A stretch of 64,000 bases of DNA from Prochilodus magdalenae (Eukaryota; Chordata; Actinopteri; Characiformes; Prochilodontidae), in the NCBI GenBank assembly GCA_024036415.1, contig JAMWET010000176.1:105001-169000 (forward strand). Reading direction: 5' to 3'. Made by a program: the position numbers and the translations under genes. The notes under the pieces were generated by a model. That model saw only the letters and a list, made by a program, of their open reading frames with translations. It did no database searches and was not told where the DNA came from. This document shows positions 48,916 through 60,226 of this stretch, one piece after another. How positions within the stretch are numbered: the stretch's first letter is position 1; every line of letters begins with the position of its first letter.

Positions 48916-49960
48916 TACATGAAAAATGGAGGATATGAGTTTACGGTAAATGAACAAAACAGTAACCTGTAATAAAGCAGCCTGATTAAATATTTAATTT
49001 TTATATTGTACTTAATTAAAACTACTTGTGGTACGAAATATTAAACATGATGGTTCTAACTGTTAAACATGATGGTTCTTCAGGGGTTCTTTAGAAAAAC
49101 AATGGTTCTATATTAAACGATGAACCATCAAAGTAATATTTGCTCGGTGAAATTGTTCTTGAGTCTGTTTTAGAGTTTAATCATTAAATAATAGATTTTT
49201 AATGATTTTAACTTTTCGAATCAATCAAAAAGCCTTCCATGTAGAACCTTATCAAATTTTATTCAATTCAAGGGAATTTAAGATATATAATATACATATT
49301 TTAAATAAGATGTATCTGCTCATTGGACCCAGTGAACTGATGTGAACTGACAATGATTACTAGAAGAAAAATAAATTAACAGGAAATTTAAATTTAAAAA
49401 AGGACATTTAAAAGTGTTAATCATTCCTTACGCCTAACTCTTTTAACTTTTATGTAGTAGAAATGAATGTGCTGTTCATAAAACCAGACAAATATTTCCC
49501 TCAAGGGAAATACAAAAATACAACGCGAGAGAATGTACGGTATGTGTTTATTGGATCTCTAAATAGTGTTCTTCCTTTTTATCAGCTTATATGTAGATTC
49601 AACCAAACGGTTTTCAGTAAATGAGCATGTCTCTTTTGGAGGTATTAACCTTACACATAGAGGAGACTGGCAGTTTTCTGAAACAACACCCAACAACTAC
49701 CCTGGGAATAAGATCAAATCCCACACGCTTCACCCCCTTGTTGTGACATCAGCCTTCCAACCTTTCAGGCTCATTCGCCTTTACGCTGAACAGTTTCAAT
49801 ATGCTTCTGTAAAGGTTAATTTTTGCATGTTTCAGTCATTAAGACGCAAACAATGGCATTCAGGCTGGTGTGATCTAACCCATTCTGGGCAAACCTGACA
49901 ACTTTTGTTTTTTTACAGTGGTGGCGATGGGAACCGGGTGTCTAAAGTGTTTAAAGCTCT
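48916..49960. other. AT-rich sequence with a partial 410-bp-type unit
   Basis: 49,040-49,260 has ATGGTTCTAACTGTTAAACA, GGTTCTTCAGGGGTTCTTTA and a TTTTTAATGATTTTAACTTT core. These resemble the 46-kb tandem units in the reverse block order. The remainder is unassigned; the 110-codon frame at 49,566-49,898 has no domain. Confidence 0.5.
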
Positions 49961-49969
49961 AAAGTTTGA

Positions 49970-50487
49970 GCTTTAAAAAAAAAAAAAAAAAAAACATTTT
50001 TAGACATGGCCCCTTATAGAAGGTCCTCCTAATGTTTATCTACCTAACGCTTTACTTTAGAATAATAGTGAGGACATCAAACTATACAACAGCACTCATG
50101 GAATTATACAGTCCACCTTAAAACCTCCAGAATAGAGCTTTACAGGACCTGTTTCTGAACCTGCAGTGGAGCTCTCAATTTCTAAGCAGGTTTGGAGCGA
50201 TTCTATTGGTCGGTCCATCATGAATATTCACTAAACTGAAAGGAGAGCTCGAGCTTTTACACTGTGCAGAAAAAGAGATCAAAGTTTTACACCACTAAAT
50301 ATATATTAGAGGTGGAGATATGGAGAAATATCATACTGTGTACATTAAAAGTAGATGTGGTGTATCAGGATATGTACTGTCTCAGAATCACATCAGTTGG
50401 AGCTGTTAAGTGTACGACTGTAGAGTCTTTAAGATCACCAGCAACGTATATTTAGTTGGGTGTCTCTAAACTTTTGACTTTTCGTGA
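49970..50487 (+). mobile_element. Family A MITE, copy 3
   Basis: Keeps GGAATTATACAGTCCACCTT, GTTTGGAGCGATTCTATTGG, TTTTACACTGTGCAGAAAAA and the right end TCTAAACTTTTGACTTTTCG. The left end is disturbed by an A run at 49,975-49,994. The segment CTTTACAGGACCTGTTTCTG is shorter than in copies 1 and 2. Confidence 0.85.
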
Positions 50488-50489
50488 GA

Positions 50490-50838
50490 TATACATGTAA
50501 CATGTTTGCTCTATATTTCATATCCAGCCATCAAATATAAGTTATAATATCAGACTCTATAGGAATATGCAGGGATGTGTTTTTTCCATGTCTCCAAAAG
50601 TTCAGTTTTTGAATTTGGTTCTTGGCTCACAATCCAAAGTACATTCCCAAATACGTTCAGTGGTGTTGGGGTCCTGACCTTCGAGCAGAGTGGCTTTTTC
50701 AATGGGGGCGTAATTATGGTGAAGCCAAGACCAAATGCCAGTGGTCTGGTATTCGCCCACCCCAGTGAACTAAAACCGTGAGTCCAAGGCCTGAACTAAA
50801 CAGTGGATTTGGACAATAGGTACAACCCTTAGTAACTC
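50490..50838. other. Unassigned, possibly old transposon debris
   Basis: Contains ACGTTCAGTGGTGTTGGGGT. Together with its setting between two dispersed repeats this hints at a decayed Tc1-like element, but no diagnostic motif was found. Confidence 0.3.
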
Positions 50839-50839
50839 C

Positions 50840-51035
50840 ATATCCTTTCAGACCCCTAGAGCTGAGTGGTCTCGAGGGATGGACAGAAACACCTGTGGAT
50901 GTTTTCGGATATTGAGCCAGAGTAGGAGCTTGTTGTAGGGGCTGTTTATCTGATGGGGACAGTGTTGGTGGTCTCCCAGGTCTTCTATACTACATAGCCT
51001 TGTGAGCTCCAGGTTTTGGAAAAACTCCCCTTTGA
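50840..51035 (-). repeat. Family C dispersed repeat, copy 3
   Basis: On the minus strand it shares CTCAATATCCGAAAACATCC, ACAGGTGTTTCTGTCCATCC and GGGGTCTGAAAGGATATGG with the other copies. The ACTGTCCCCATCAGATAAAC and GACCTGGGAGACCACCAA blocks match copy 1. The 74-codon frame here lies within the repeat and is not called a gene. Confidence 0.72.
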
Positions 51036-51805
51036 CTTTCTCCCTCCTTTCAGTGAGTGGATTATCTTCCATCTAATCTGGAGAAACCTGAAAAGTGTTT
51101 TGACAGCCACTGTAACTGTAAATGAAATAAATAAAGGGTGGTCTCCGACTCCGAGCACAGTACCTCCACATGTAAAACCTCAGCACAGTACGACAATAAC
51201 AAGAACAAAGCAGAAGAAGACACGCTCAGCGACCCACACCGCGTCGGATCAGCCAATGGCAGCCGAGCTGAGGCAGCGCTGAGAGCGCAGTTGGGCGCGA
51301 GCCAAGAGACTTACAGTACTTCAGAATCAGGAAGTGGTCATGAGCCTCCACGCCTGCCTCTAACCCCTCCCCCCTGCCACCTGCGCCAGTCCCACAGGAT
51401 GCATGCACACACACACACACACATACACCCACACGCGCACAAAGACGTACATGCAAAGACCCCCCCGCGTGCCCGCGCACACACACACACACACACCTCC
51501 AGCTGCAAAAAGAGTAAAACCGCACAATGTACTTGTTTTCGTTCACCCCACCCCACCATCACCACCACCCGCTCCTTGCCACTGCTACCTCACAAATCAC
51601 CAGTTTACCCAAAACTACGAAACCCGCCCAAGATCGTCTGCCACACAGACGCAACCCAGCACAAAGAATATCATCAGAAAGGTTAACGAGTTTGTGTGTC
51701 GTCAAAGCAACACGGCTGTAAGTTCACGCATCCTCTACGGGGAACTTACACAGGACACTCTTACGGCACCGTTTCGGCCCACATGCACTACATTCCCCTC
51801 AACTA
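51036..51805. other. Unassigned sequence with CA-rich tracts
   Basis: CA microsatellite segments lie at 51,404-51,424 and 51,477-51,497 with CpG-containing CA variants between. The frames of 182 codons or fewer across them are composition effects. Confidence 0.5.
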
Positions 51806-52048
51806 CGTCAGCTGTACACAAAAGGTGTATCTCCTTTTTTCTCGGAATTTGACTTTTATGCATCATTTGATCCCTGCAGCTGCTGTTTACGCTGTGTGAG
51901 AATTTCATGATGAATGGACCAACAGAAGTGGCCCAAAGCTGCTTGGAAAGACGTCTGGTTCCATTGACTTACATTAGGAGTGAAGGAGGTTTTTGGCCTC
52001 TCCTGTAAAGTCATTTTGGAGCTCCTTGTTTCTCTTTGGACACCAATG
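51806..52048 (+). mobile_element. Family M MITE, copy 6 (diverged ends)
   Basis: Keeps GCAGCTGCTGTTTACGCTGT, GACGTCTGGTTCCATTGACT, GGCCTCTCCTGTAAAGTC and TTGTTTCTCTTTGGACACCA. The left end is eroded. A family C copy starts within about 10 bp of its right end. Confidence 0.82.
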
Positions 52049-52054
52049 TGGAAA

Positions 52055-52195
52055 ACGGACATATGGGACCACAGCAGCCCTCAAGCTCCTCTCTGGCTCA
52101 CTATCTGAAACATCCACAGGTGTTTCTGTCCATCCTTCCCCTGTGAGAAGGCCACGCCGTTCTAGGGGTGTGAAAGGACGTGTAGTTACTAAGGG
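52055..52195 (+). repeat. Family C dispersed repeat, copy 4
   Basis: Shares CAAGCTCCTCTCTGGCTCAC, ATCTGAAACATCCACAGGTG, TTTCTGTCCATCCTTCCCCT and TAGGGGTGTGAAAGGACGTG with the other copies. Confidence 0.75.
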
Positions 52196-52435
52196 GTGTA
52201 GCAGTCGTACGGTATGAGAGCTTACAGCAGTGTACTGCAGCTTCTCCCTCTAACTGAATTAGTGTGATGGTGGTATGTCTGTCTGTAACAGCAGCTCCTC
52301 CGTGGAGGAGGTTTACTCCTCGTTCTCCTCCATTACTCCTTCAGCAGCGCTGACTCGTTTATTCTAGTACTGAGTTTATTATGCAGACGTGATTCACTGG
52401 ATGAACACCTGCATATTCATATAGCCATTTATCAC

Positions 52436-52860
52436 TCTTCCTGTCACGCTCTCTCATCCTTTCCTCTTTTCTCTCCCTATCTCTCTTTCTTTCCCTAACT
52501 GTCACTCGTTTTCTCCATCTCTCCCTCTATCTCTTACTATCGCTTTTAACTCTCTCTCTTTCTCCTCTCCTCTCTCTCTGTTGCTATCCCTCTTTTTCTC
52601 CCTCTTTCTCTTGTGCATCTCTTTTGTTTCTTATTCTCCCTCTCCCTCCTTTCTCTTTGTTGTCATGTCTTTCTCTCTTTCATGCTTCTCTCGCTCTCTA
52701 ATGCTCTCTTCATTTCTCATGCCCTCTCTCTTTCTCTCTTACTATCTGCAACATGTTGCATCACTTCAACTTTGAACTGCCTATCATTTAAAACTATATG
52801 AGCTCAAACAGATGACTGTGCTGCTTTCTTTCTCTCTCTCCCTCTCTCTGTCTTATGCCA
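52436..52860. repeat. CT-rich low-complexity region
   Basis: Irregular CTCT/TTTC/CCCT words without a fixed period, with a short ordinary gap at about 52,743-52,825. It leads into the 19-bp minisatellite. Confidence 0.85.
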
Positions 52861-52929
52861 TCCATCTCTCTCTCTATTTTTCTCTCCTTCTTCCTCTCTC
52901 ATGCTATTTGTCTCTCACGTGCTCTGTCA

Positions 52930-53650
52930 TGTAGTATCTTTCTCATGCTTCCCTCTCCTTCTCATGCTTCCCTCTCTTTCTCATGCTTCCCTCTCTTTCT
53001 CATGCTTCCCTCTTTTTCATGCTTCTCTCTTTCTCATGCTTCCCTCTTTCTCATGCTTCCCTCTCCTTCTCATGCTTCCCTCTCTTTCTCATGCTTCCCT
53101 CTCTTTCTCATGCTTCTCTCTCTTTCTCATGCTTCCCTCTCTTTCTCATGCTTCTCTCTCTTTCTCATGCTTCCCTCTCTTTCTCATGCTTCTCTCTCTT
53201 TCTCATGCTTCCCTCTCCTTCTCATGCTTCCCTCTCTTTCTCATGCTTCTCTCTCTTTCTCATGCTTCTCTCTCTTTCTCATGCTTCTCTCTCTTTCTCA
53301 TGCTTCCCTCTCTTTCTCATGCTTCTCTCTCTTTCACATGCTTCCCTCTCTTTCTCATGCTTCCCTCTCTTTCTCATGCTTCCCTCTCTTTCTCATGCTT
53401 CTCTCTCTTTCACATGCTTCCCTCTCTTTCTCATGCTTCTCTCATTCTCATGCTTCTCTCTTTTTCTCATGGTTCTCTCTCTTTCTCATGCTTCCCTCTC
53501 TTTCTCATGCTTCTCTCTCTTTCACATGCTTCCCTCTCTTTCTCATGCTTCTCTCTCTTTCTCATGCCTCCCTCTCTTTCTCATGCTTCCCTCTCTTTCT
53601 CATGCTTCTCTCTCTTTCTCATGCTTCCCTCTCTTTCTCATGCTCTCTGT
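52930..53650. repeat. 19-bp pyrimidine minisatellite, about 37 units
   Basis: The unit is CCTCTCTTTCTCATGCTTC (19 bp), with a common TCTCTCTTTCTCATGCTTC variant. The unit holds an ATG and no stop in any plus frame, so all three frames are open at once (377, 294 and 309 codons), each giving a 19-residue periodic Leu/Ser/Phe peptide. Frame-independent openness argues that none is a real gene. Confidence 0.97.
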
Positions 53651-53867
53651 CTCTATCATTCATGCTTCTCTCACTTTATCTTTTTCTCATGCTTTCTCTC
53701 TCTTGCTTTCTTTCTCTCTCTCATCCTCTTTCTGCCTATCTGTCTCTCTCTCTCTCATACTCTCTATCGCTCATGCTCTGTCTGACTTTCATGCTTCTCT
53801 GTCTGTCTGTCTGTCTCTCTCCCTCTCTCATGCTGTCTCAGGCTCTCGCTCTCTTTCATGCACTCTC

Positions 53868-53911
<44 letters not shown>
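53651..53911. repeat. CT-rich tail with (CT)n
   Basis: Degenerate continuation of the pyrimidine array with CTCATGCT and GTCT words, ending in a pure CT run at about 53,880-53,910. Confidence 0.93.
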
Positions 53912-55704
53912 AAACAATGATCTCACCCTCTTACCAGGAATCCGCTGATTGTTTTAAATACCTTCCACTCTCCACTCTGCTGGACTAGAGTGACTCTTTC
54001 CCATCGCCTCCGGAAAGAAAGAGGCGGGGGGGTGCACAAGAAAGACTAGGAAGAGGACTGGGAAAAATGAGGAGGGGGTGAGGGGGTTAGAGGAGAAAAA
54101 AGGAGAACGACCTTGGCACAAAACGTCACGCTGATATCTGGAGCATGACTGGGACCCACTTCACCCGGGCTTGTTTTAAATTAGCGTTGGGCCAACCGGC
54201 GCGGGACCCCTGTAATTCAATCTGGAGAGAAGCGGAAAGACGGATCATAGGGGGAAGGAGAAAGAACGAAAAAAAGAAAGACAGACAGAGAGAAAGAAAG
54301 AACGAAAGATCCGCCCATTTGGGCTGAGTTATTGTTGGCCGTGGACCGAGGAATCCGATGATGAAATGCGTTGCCAAGGTACAGGAATACGTGGAATTTT
54401 TTTGTTCCCAGTTTCCTTAGCTGAGCTCAAGTGCTTAAAACTATTTCTCTGGCAAACGAGAAGTTGACGGAGACACTGACTGCATAGCTGTGGTATGTTC
54501 ACCTGGGATAAGCCTTGACAGAGCAGTCCATGTGACGCAGTCAAAAAGCAAAACAAAATAAAGCTTACACTATTAAAAAATACCCCCCAGGCCTGAACGG
54601 GGGGCAGGTGGGAGTTGTTCAAACCGCAGTCAACAGGGTGTAAATTTATGGCCTCACAACAATTTAAATCATGATCAAAGACAGTATTATTTGGTGGATC
54701 TGGAAAAGTGAGCCGTAATCCTATGCAGTCACTTGGGACAGCAGAAGTAACAAAATCATGGAGGTTTTTTGCAAAGCTGTTGTGTAATTACACGTTAATT
54801 ACATAGTTACGCAATTATTATAACCGCGTTCTGCAATCGCGCATTCAGGTCTGCACTTTTGACTTGCTTTACTTTTGTTTCCAGGTCAAGAATGGATTGT
54901 AGTTACATAATTCTGCTCATCTAAAACTATAAAATGATGATATCATAAACATACCTTCCAGAATGCCACCTAAAACAATCCATATGTGTGGAGTGATGTA
55001 CTTGTTGTTTGCTTTCTCTACAGTTTAGAATGTTAAAGGTGTGTCTATTAAAAGACTCAGAGACCTCTATTGTACTGTTTTAGCTTAACACACCTCTGCC
55101 GATTGGTAGAGAAGACGCAATCAGGTTAAGTGCAGCACCTTTTTCATGAGGATATAGTGACTCAGAATGTGCTCTACCGAAAGGTTGAGAGGGAAGTAAA
55201 AGGTTTAAAATCAAAATACTTCTACTTCTACTCGAGTAAATTAGTGAGGAAAGAATCTATGTTTTACTCTTTGACTCTTTGTAGCCTTTCATATTTCATC
55301 ATGAATTCCTTTCAGATTTTAATTGCATCATTTTTATAATCACTGTTCATATCTAGACTGCTTTAAGATGGGTCTCTACTCTCACTACAGAGCTTCAGTG
55401 TTTTAGTTTTGACTGGAAGGCCCCTAAAAACTAGAAAAGTGCACTTCCTGGAGAAAATGCAGAGTGACTGTGTAGCTTAAGCTTGCTAAGGTGTGCTAAA
55501 TCTAAATGGGAGTCTATGGGAGCATGCACTTCTCCATGCCATTTATCCTTATTGGGAACCGTACATCTGATCAAAAAGCTGTATACACGCACACCATTAC
55601 TGATATTGATATTGAACACCTCAGCTGCACTTGAATGGTGTACATTCCTGCACATCAGACTGAATAAATACATGCAACAAGGAACTGCTAACATAACAGT
55701 GTGC
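53912..55704. other. Unassigned sequence
   Basis: A purine-rich run lies at 54,251-54,309. An alternation of TAATTAC words occurs at 54,784-54,825. The rest shows no gene or repeat family. Confidence 0.45.
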
Positions 55705-55757
<53 letters not shown>

Positions 55758-55772
55758 TTATTTTTGTTGATA

Positions 55773-55803
<31 letters not shown>

Positions 55804-55860
55804 TATTATCATTATTATTATTATTATTACTATTATTATCATTATTATTATTATTATTAC
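55705..55860. repeat. (AAT)n followed by (ATT)n, inverted pair
   Basis: About 17 AAT units (55,705-55,754), a 17-base spacer, then about 30 ATT units (55,772-55,860) with TAC and ATC interruptions. The two runs are reverse complements, so the region can fold into a long AT hairpin. Confidence 0.96.
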
Positions 55861-56329
55861 TGTTTAATTTAATTAATTCTAACATTGCAACTCAATGCAG
55901 TTGAATCACCACCTTCGGATGTTGTGGACATTTGCATGCTATGCCTCTTGCAGTCAATAATTGATGCATGGAAGCCCTCATATGAAAGTTTCACCAGGTT
56001 CTGAGCGTGTCTGGCTCCATTAGGTTGGATTTTTAATAAGTGCTCTGCTGAATGTGCACTGCCATCAATTTGTTTCCTGTCAGCGTGTGTATAAGAGACG
56101 GTGTGCTTCAGTAGTCTGTGCAGCATGGTGTGTAGGTTATATTTAGACTACACTCAATATCAACAAGCCAAGCTGCATATGACTCATTTGTGCCAACACG
56201 GGCCAGTGACACCCCTGCTTCCCCCAAAGATTTCCTTACAAACTGTGCTGAGTTCATGTGTGTGTGTGGCTAATGAGGGCAACAAAGCATTTCAGACCTG
56301 TTGTGTGTTAATATTCTGAGCTCATGATA
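55861..56329. other. Unassigned sequence
   Basis: No gene or repeat recognised. Confidence 0.45.
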
Positions 56330-57720
56330 TGGAACATTGCAGTACATTACAGGACCCCACAATATAGTTCAACAAAAGTTCACTACAGTACCACACAGGC
56401 TACTGAAGTATAGTTCATTACATCACTCCACACTGTGAACCACAGTACATCATGTACACAGTGTATTATAGTACAACACAGTTATCCATAATACAGTACA
56501 GTATAGTATAGTACACTGTCACACCGAACACTACAGTACCCCACAGTGTAGTGCAGTACACTTTAGTACAATGCAGTATACTACAGTAAAACATAATACA
56601 CTTCAATACACTCTACCACACAGTATACTGTAGTACAGTATAATACACTCCTGTATACTCAACAACCACACAGTATACTGTAGTACAGTATAATAAACTC
56701 CTGTATACTCAACAACCACACAGTATACTGTAGTACAGTATAATACGCTCCAGTATACTCTACAACCACACAGTATACTGTAAAAGAGTATAGTGCGCTC
56801 CAGTATACTCAACAACCACAAAGTATACTGTAGAACAGTATAATACACCCCTGTATACTCTACAGCAACACAGTATACTGTAGTACAGTATAATACACTC
56901 CTGTATACTCTACAACCACACAGTATACTGTAGTACAGTATAATAAACTCCTGTATACTCAACAACCACACAGTATACTGTAGTACAGTATAATACGCTC
57001 CAGTATACTCTACAACCACACAGTATACTGTAGTACAGTATAATATGCTCCAGTATACTCTACAACCACACAGTATACTGTAGTACAGTATAATACGCTC
57101 CAGTATACTCTACAACCACACAGTATACTGTAGTACAGTATAATACACTCCAGTATACTCTACAACCACAAAGTATACTGTAGTACAGTATAATACGCTC
57201 CAGTATACTCTACAACCACACAGTATACTGTAGTACAGTATAATACGCTCCAGTATACTCTACAACCACACAGTATACTGTAGAACAGTAAAATACGCTC
57301 CAGTGTACTCTACAACCACACAGTATACTGTAGAACAGTATAATATGCTCCAGTATACTCAACAACCACACAGTATACTGTAGTATAGTATAATATTCTC
57401 CAGTATACTCTACAACTACACAGTATACTGTAGTACAGTATAATACGCTCCAGTTTACCTCCACAAAGTGTAGTATAGTAGAGTATAATACAGCACAGGA
57501 CACTATAGGTTTAAAGTATACTATACTACAGTATAATCTAGAGATCCACACAGTCATCTATAATACAGTACGGTATAACACTAACCCTAACCCAGTATAA
57601 CATAGTACACCTACTTCACGTAGAACACTACAGTACCCTACAGTATAATACAATACACAGTGCACTGATAGTACAATACTGCATTAAACAGCACAGTACA
57701 CTACAGTACCACAGTACTAT
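56330..57720. repeat. 50-bp minisatellite with degenerate flanks
   Basis: The core array, 56,610-57,460, has about 17 units of 50 bp: TACAACCACACAGTATACTG, TAGTACAGTATAATACGCTC, CAGTATACTC. It is highly regular. The flanks (56,330-56,610 and 57,460-57,720) consist of looser CAGTACACTACAGTACC-like words, the probable source from which the 50-bp unit was amplified. The unit itself contains palindromic words (AGTATACT, GTATAC). Confidence 0.96.
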
Positions 57721-58510
57721 AGCACCACACTGCACACTACTCTAGCTTGACTGAATTAGTAGCATAGCTAATTAGCTTAGCTAAATGATGGGATGAAATC
57801 ATCCACTGCACTGCACCTTAGCAAACCCCCCATAAACTAAGCAGAGAGGAAGAAGCTGAATGAGCGTGTACACAGTACGGTTTTTAGGTTGTGTAGCACC
57901 TGTGCTGTAGTTTCTACATCTAGAGTAAGTCAACGTGAGTGCGAGCTTCACATTTAGCCTCTGGAGACGCTCGCATGTGTGGCAGTTCTTGGACACTTTG
58001 TGGCGAAGGACTTCGCGAACTCACACTGCGAGCAAAGTGCGCGTTTTCAGCGCTGCTGAAGAAGTGAGAACCTGGATAGGTGCGAGGCACAAACAACCAG
58101 CGGCACCAACACACTCCCAAAAATAACCCGGTGACTAAACCCACCCACCCCCACGCACAGACACACAAGTACAGAATATCACCCGAAATAGAACACTGAC
58201 TAACTGTGTCTCGCTGTTATCTGATCAAAACAACCCTGGCACTAACTGCACCTTAATTCAACCTAATAACACTCTTACCAGCTCCAGTCTGAAAGCGGCG
58301 TTAAGAAGGAACATAGCTTAAACGTGTATTCTGAAGAGTACAGAGCCACTGGAATCCAGTTAACATCTAACCAGAAGAGCACATACTGTAGTATTTACAC
58401 AGGAAGTGCAGGAAGTGACCATAGCAAGCTATTCAAGGTAACAATATGTGCAATTATGGACAGTGGAGCTGTAGAAACATACAGATGTAAATCTAAATAT
58501 AATATACATA
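57721..58510. other. Unassigned sequence with a CpG-rich patch
   Basis: 57,930-58,090 is locally rich in CpG (GCGAGC, TCGCGAAC, GCGCGTTTTCAGCGC). No promoter or exon is supported. Confidence 0.45.
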
Positions 58511-58756
58511 TCACTGTTTAATGAAAAACCTGTATCTCCACTTTCGTCCATTTTCGCTTTTATACAGCATTTGAACACACCAGCTGCTGTTTACACTCTG
58601 TGAGAATCTCATGATGAATGCATCAATAGAAATGGCCCAAAATAGCTTGGAAAGATGTCTGGTTCCACTGACTTACATTAAAGTTAAATGAGGTTTTTGG
58701 CCTCTCCTGTAAAGTTGCCATTTTGGAGATACTTGTTTCTCTTTGGACAGCGACGA
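58511..58756 (+). mobile_element. Family M MITE, copy 7 (full length, 246 bp)
   Basis: Starts TCACTGTTTAATGAAAAACC after TA (58,509-58,510) and ends CTCTTTGGACAGCGACGA before TA (58,757-58,758). Internal landmarks are CAGCTGCTGTTTACACTCTG, GATGTCTGGTTCCACTGACT and GGCCTCTCCTGTAAAGTT. Exactly the same length as copies 1 and 2. Confidence 0.93.
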
Positions 58757-59104
58757 TATGTACAGTGGAGAGAATACAAAGTAGGTGGTACGTACTGGGA
58801 AATAAACAAACGTCCAGGGTAAAAGACACAAGACTGCATATGTGCTAATTCTCCATGATTGAATTAGGCAGGAATTTTGGGAAAATTGTCCATTAGCTAA
58901 TTAAAAAGAGTATCCACTCACAAATCTCTAAAGGCTGTGTTCGTTCCAAGTTCCACTGCATCAACGGAATGCGGAAATGAATACGCTAATTGACTATAGG
59001 AGCCACTGTATACGCTCAGACACTCACAGTTGCACAAATAGATGCACCCAGAAGGAATCAACCCACAGAAATGACATTTGGTGGACAGGTTTGACATCGT
59101 GAGA

Positions 59105-59735
59105 CACGTACCTGACTGATCGAACAGCCAGACATTCAGCGAGCAGTGATGCCCACCATGACTCATCCTGTTAGTGCTAGCACCGTTGGCTCACGACTGC
59201 ATGACTGCAAGGTCTACATGCACGCAGGCTGCTACGACACTGTCCTTAACACCTTAAGACTGCTATGGTGACGTGCCAGAATGTCATGGAATGACTCAGG
59301 ATGGCAGCGGGTCATCTTCAGACCCACTTTTGTCTTGGTGGAGATGACCAAAGGATTTGAGTGTGGAGGCACCGTGGTCAGTGCCAAGATGAATGGTTTG
59401 CTGTCACACGTCAGGAAGACCTAGTGTCACTCCATCTCCACCCCTACCGCACCATCTGCAGGAACTGTGTGAGAATATTCAAGCTGCATGGGATGGATTA
59501 TCACAGGACACCATTAGGAACCTCTACAACTTCATGCTGAGACGTCTGGCGTGTTGCGTTAGCCCAATGCCGTACTGAGAGACAGACTTCTGTATGTGTA
59601 GCTCAATAAATATTGATCCTATCAGTCTACATGTATCATGATTTATTGTTCCTGGTAACCTTTATCTTCCTTCCCAACAGCACTGCAACCCCACATCTCC
59701 TTCTGGGTGCAGCTATTCTTTTGATGGTGAGTGTA
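59105..59735 (+). pseudogene. Tc1-like transposase remnant, copy B
   Basis: Aligns in order with the reverse complement of 13,815-14,335, from GTACCTGACTGA through GGTCATCTTCA to CAGGACACCATTAGGAACCT. The C-terminal frame, 59,393-59,578, includes LPHHLQELCENIQAAWDG and LSQDTIRNLYNFMLRRL. Around 59,315-59,324 a small deletion removes the Asp-Glu codons seen in copy A (TDES becomes RP), so the catalytic acid is lost. Copy B has an extra stretch at 59,130-59,290 relative to A. It encodes no active enzyme. Confidence 0.78.
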
Positions 59736-59789
59736 TATCTTCTGTATTTACTGCTGTGAGTTGTAAAGTTGGCTTAGATTGGAAGCTAA

Positions 59790-60226
59790 GTGTCAAAATA
59801 AAATCAAATTATAAAACCGCACTCACAGAATTATACAGTCCACCTTAAAACCCTCCAAAACTGAACTTCACAGGAGGATAAAACAGCTTTCTTAACCTGC
59901 AATGAATGTTTATTTCTAAGCAGGTGTGGAGCGATTCTATTGGTCGGTCCATCATGAATATTCACTAACCTGAAAGGAGAGCTAGAGCTTTTACACTGTG
60001 CAGAAAAAGAGATCAAAGTTTTTACACCACTGAATATATATTAGAGGTGGAGATATGGAGGAGTATCATACTGTGCTACGTCAAGAGTATATGTGGTATA
60101 TCAGGATATGGACTGGTTCAGACTCTCATCAGCTGGAGCTGTTAAGTGTGAGCCTGTAGGGTCTTTAAGACCACCAACAACATCCATTTAGTTTGGTGTG
60201 TCTAAACTTTGAACTGGTGGTGTACA
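59790..60226 (+). mobile_element. Family A MITE, copy 4 (5' truncated)
   Basis: Begins inside the element (ATCAAATTATAAAACCGCAC) about 55 bp after the copy A remnant ends, and runs through GTGGAGCGATTCTATTGGTC and ACTGTGCAGAAAAAGAGATC to the right end GTGTCTAAACTTTGAACTGG. The Tc1 type of the right end is well kept. Confidence 0.86.

Noticed and set aside
50848..51072. 74-codon minus-strand frame as a small gene
   Set aside because: It lies within dispersed family C, whose other copies have no matching open frame of the same extent.
52855..53988. 377-, 294- and 309-codon plus-strand frames
   Set aside because: All three frames of the 19-bp pyrimidine repeat are open at the same time, which is a composition effect and not coding.
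56610..57460. Regular repeats that could look like a CRISPR array
   Set aside because: The repeats are contiguous with no unique spacers and the DNA is clearly animal nuclear; it is a minisatellite.
57581..57593. Telomere-like CTAACCCTAACCC
   Set aside because: Only two units inside a region of CTA/ACC-type words; chance or short interstitial motif without meaning.
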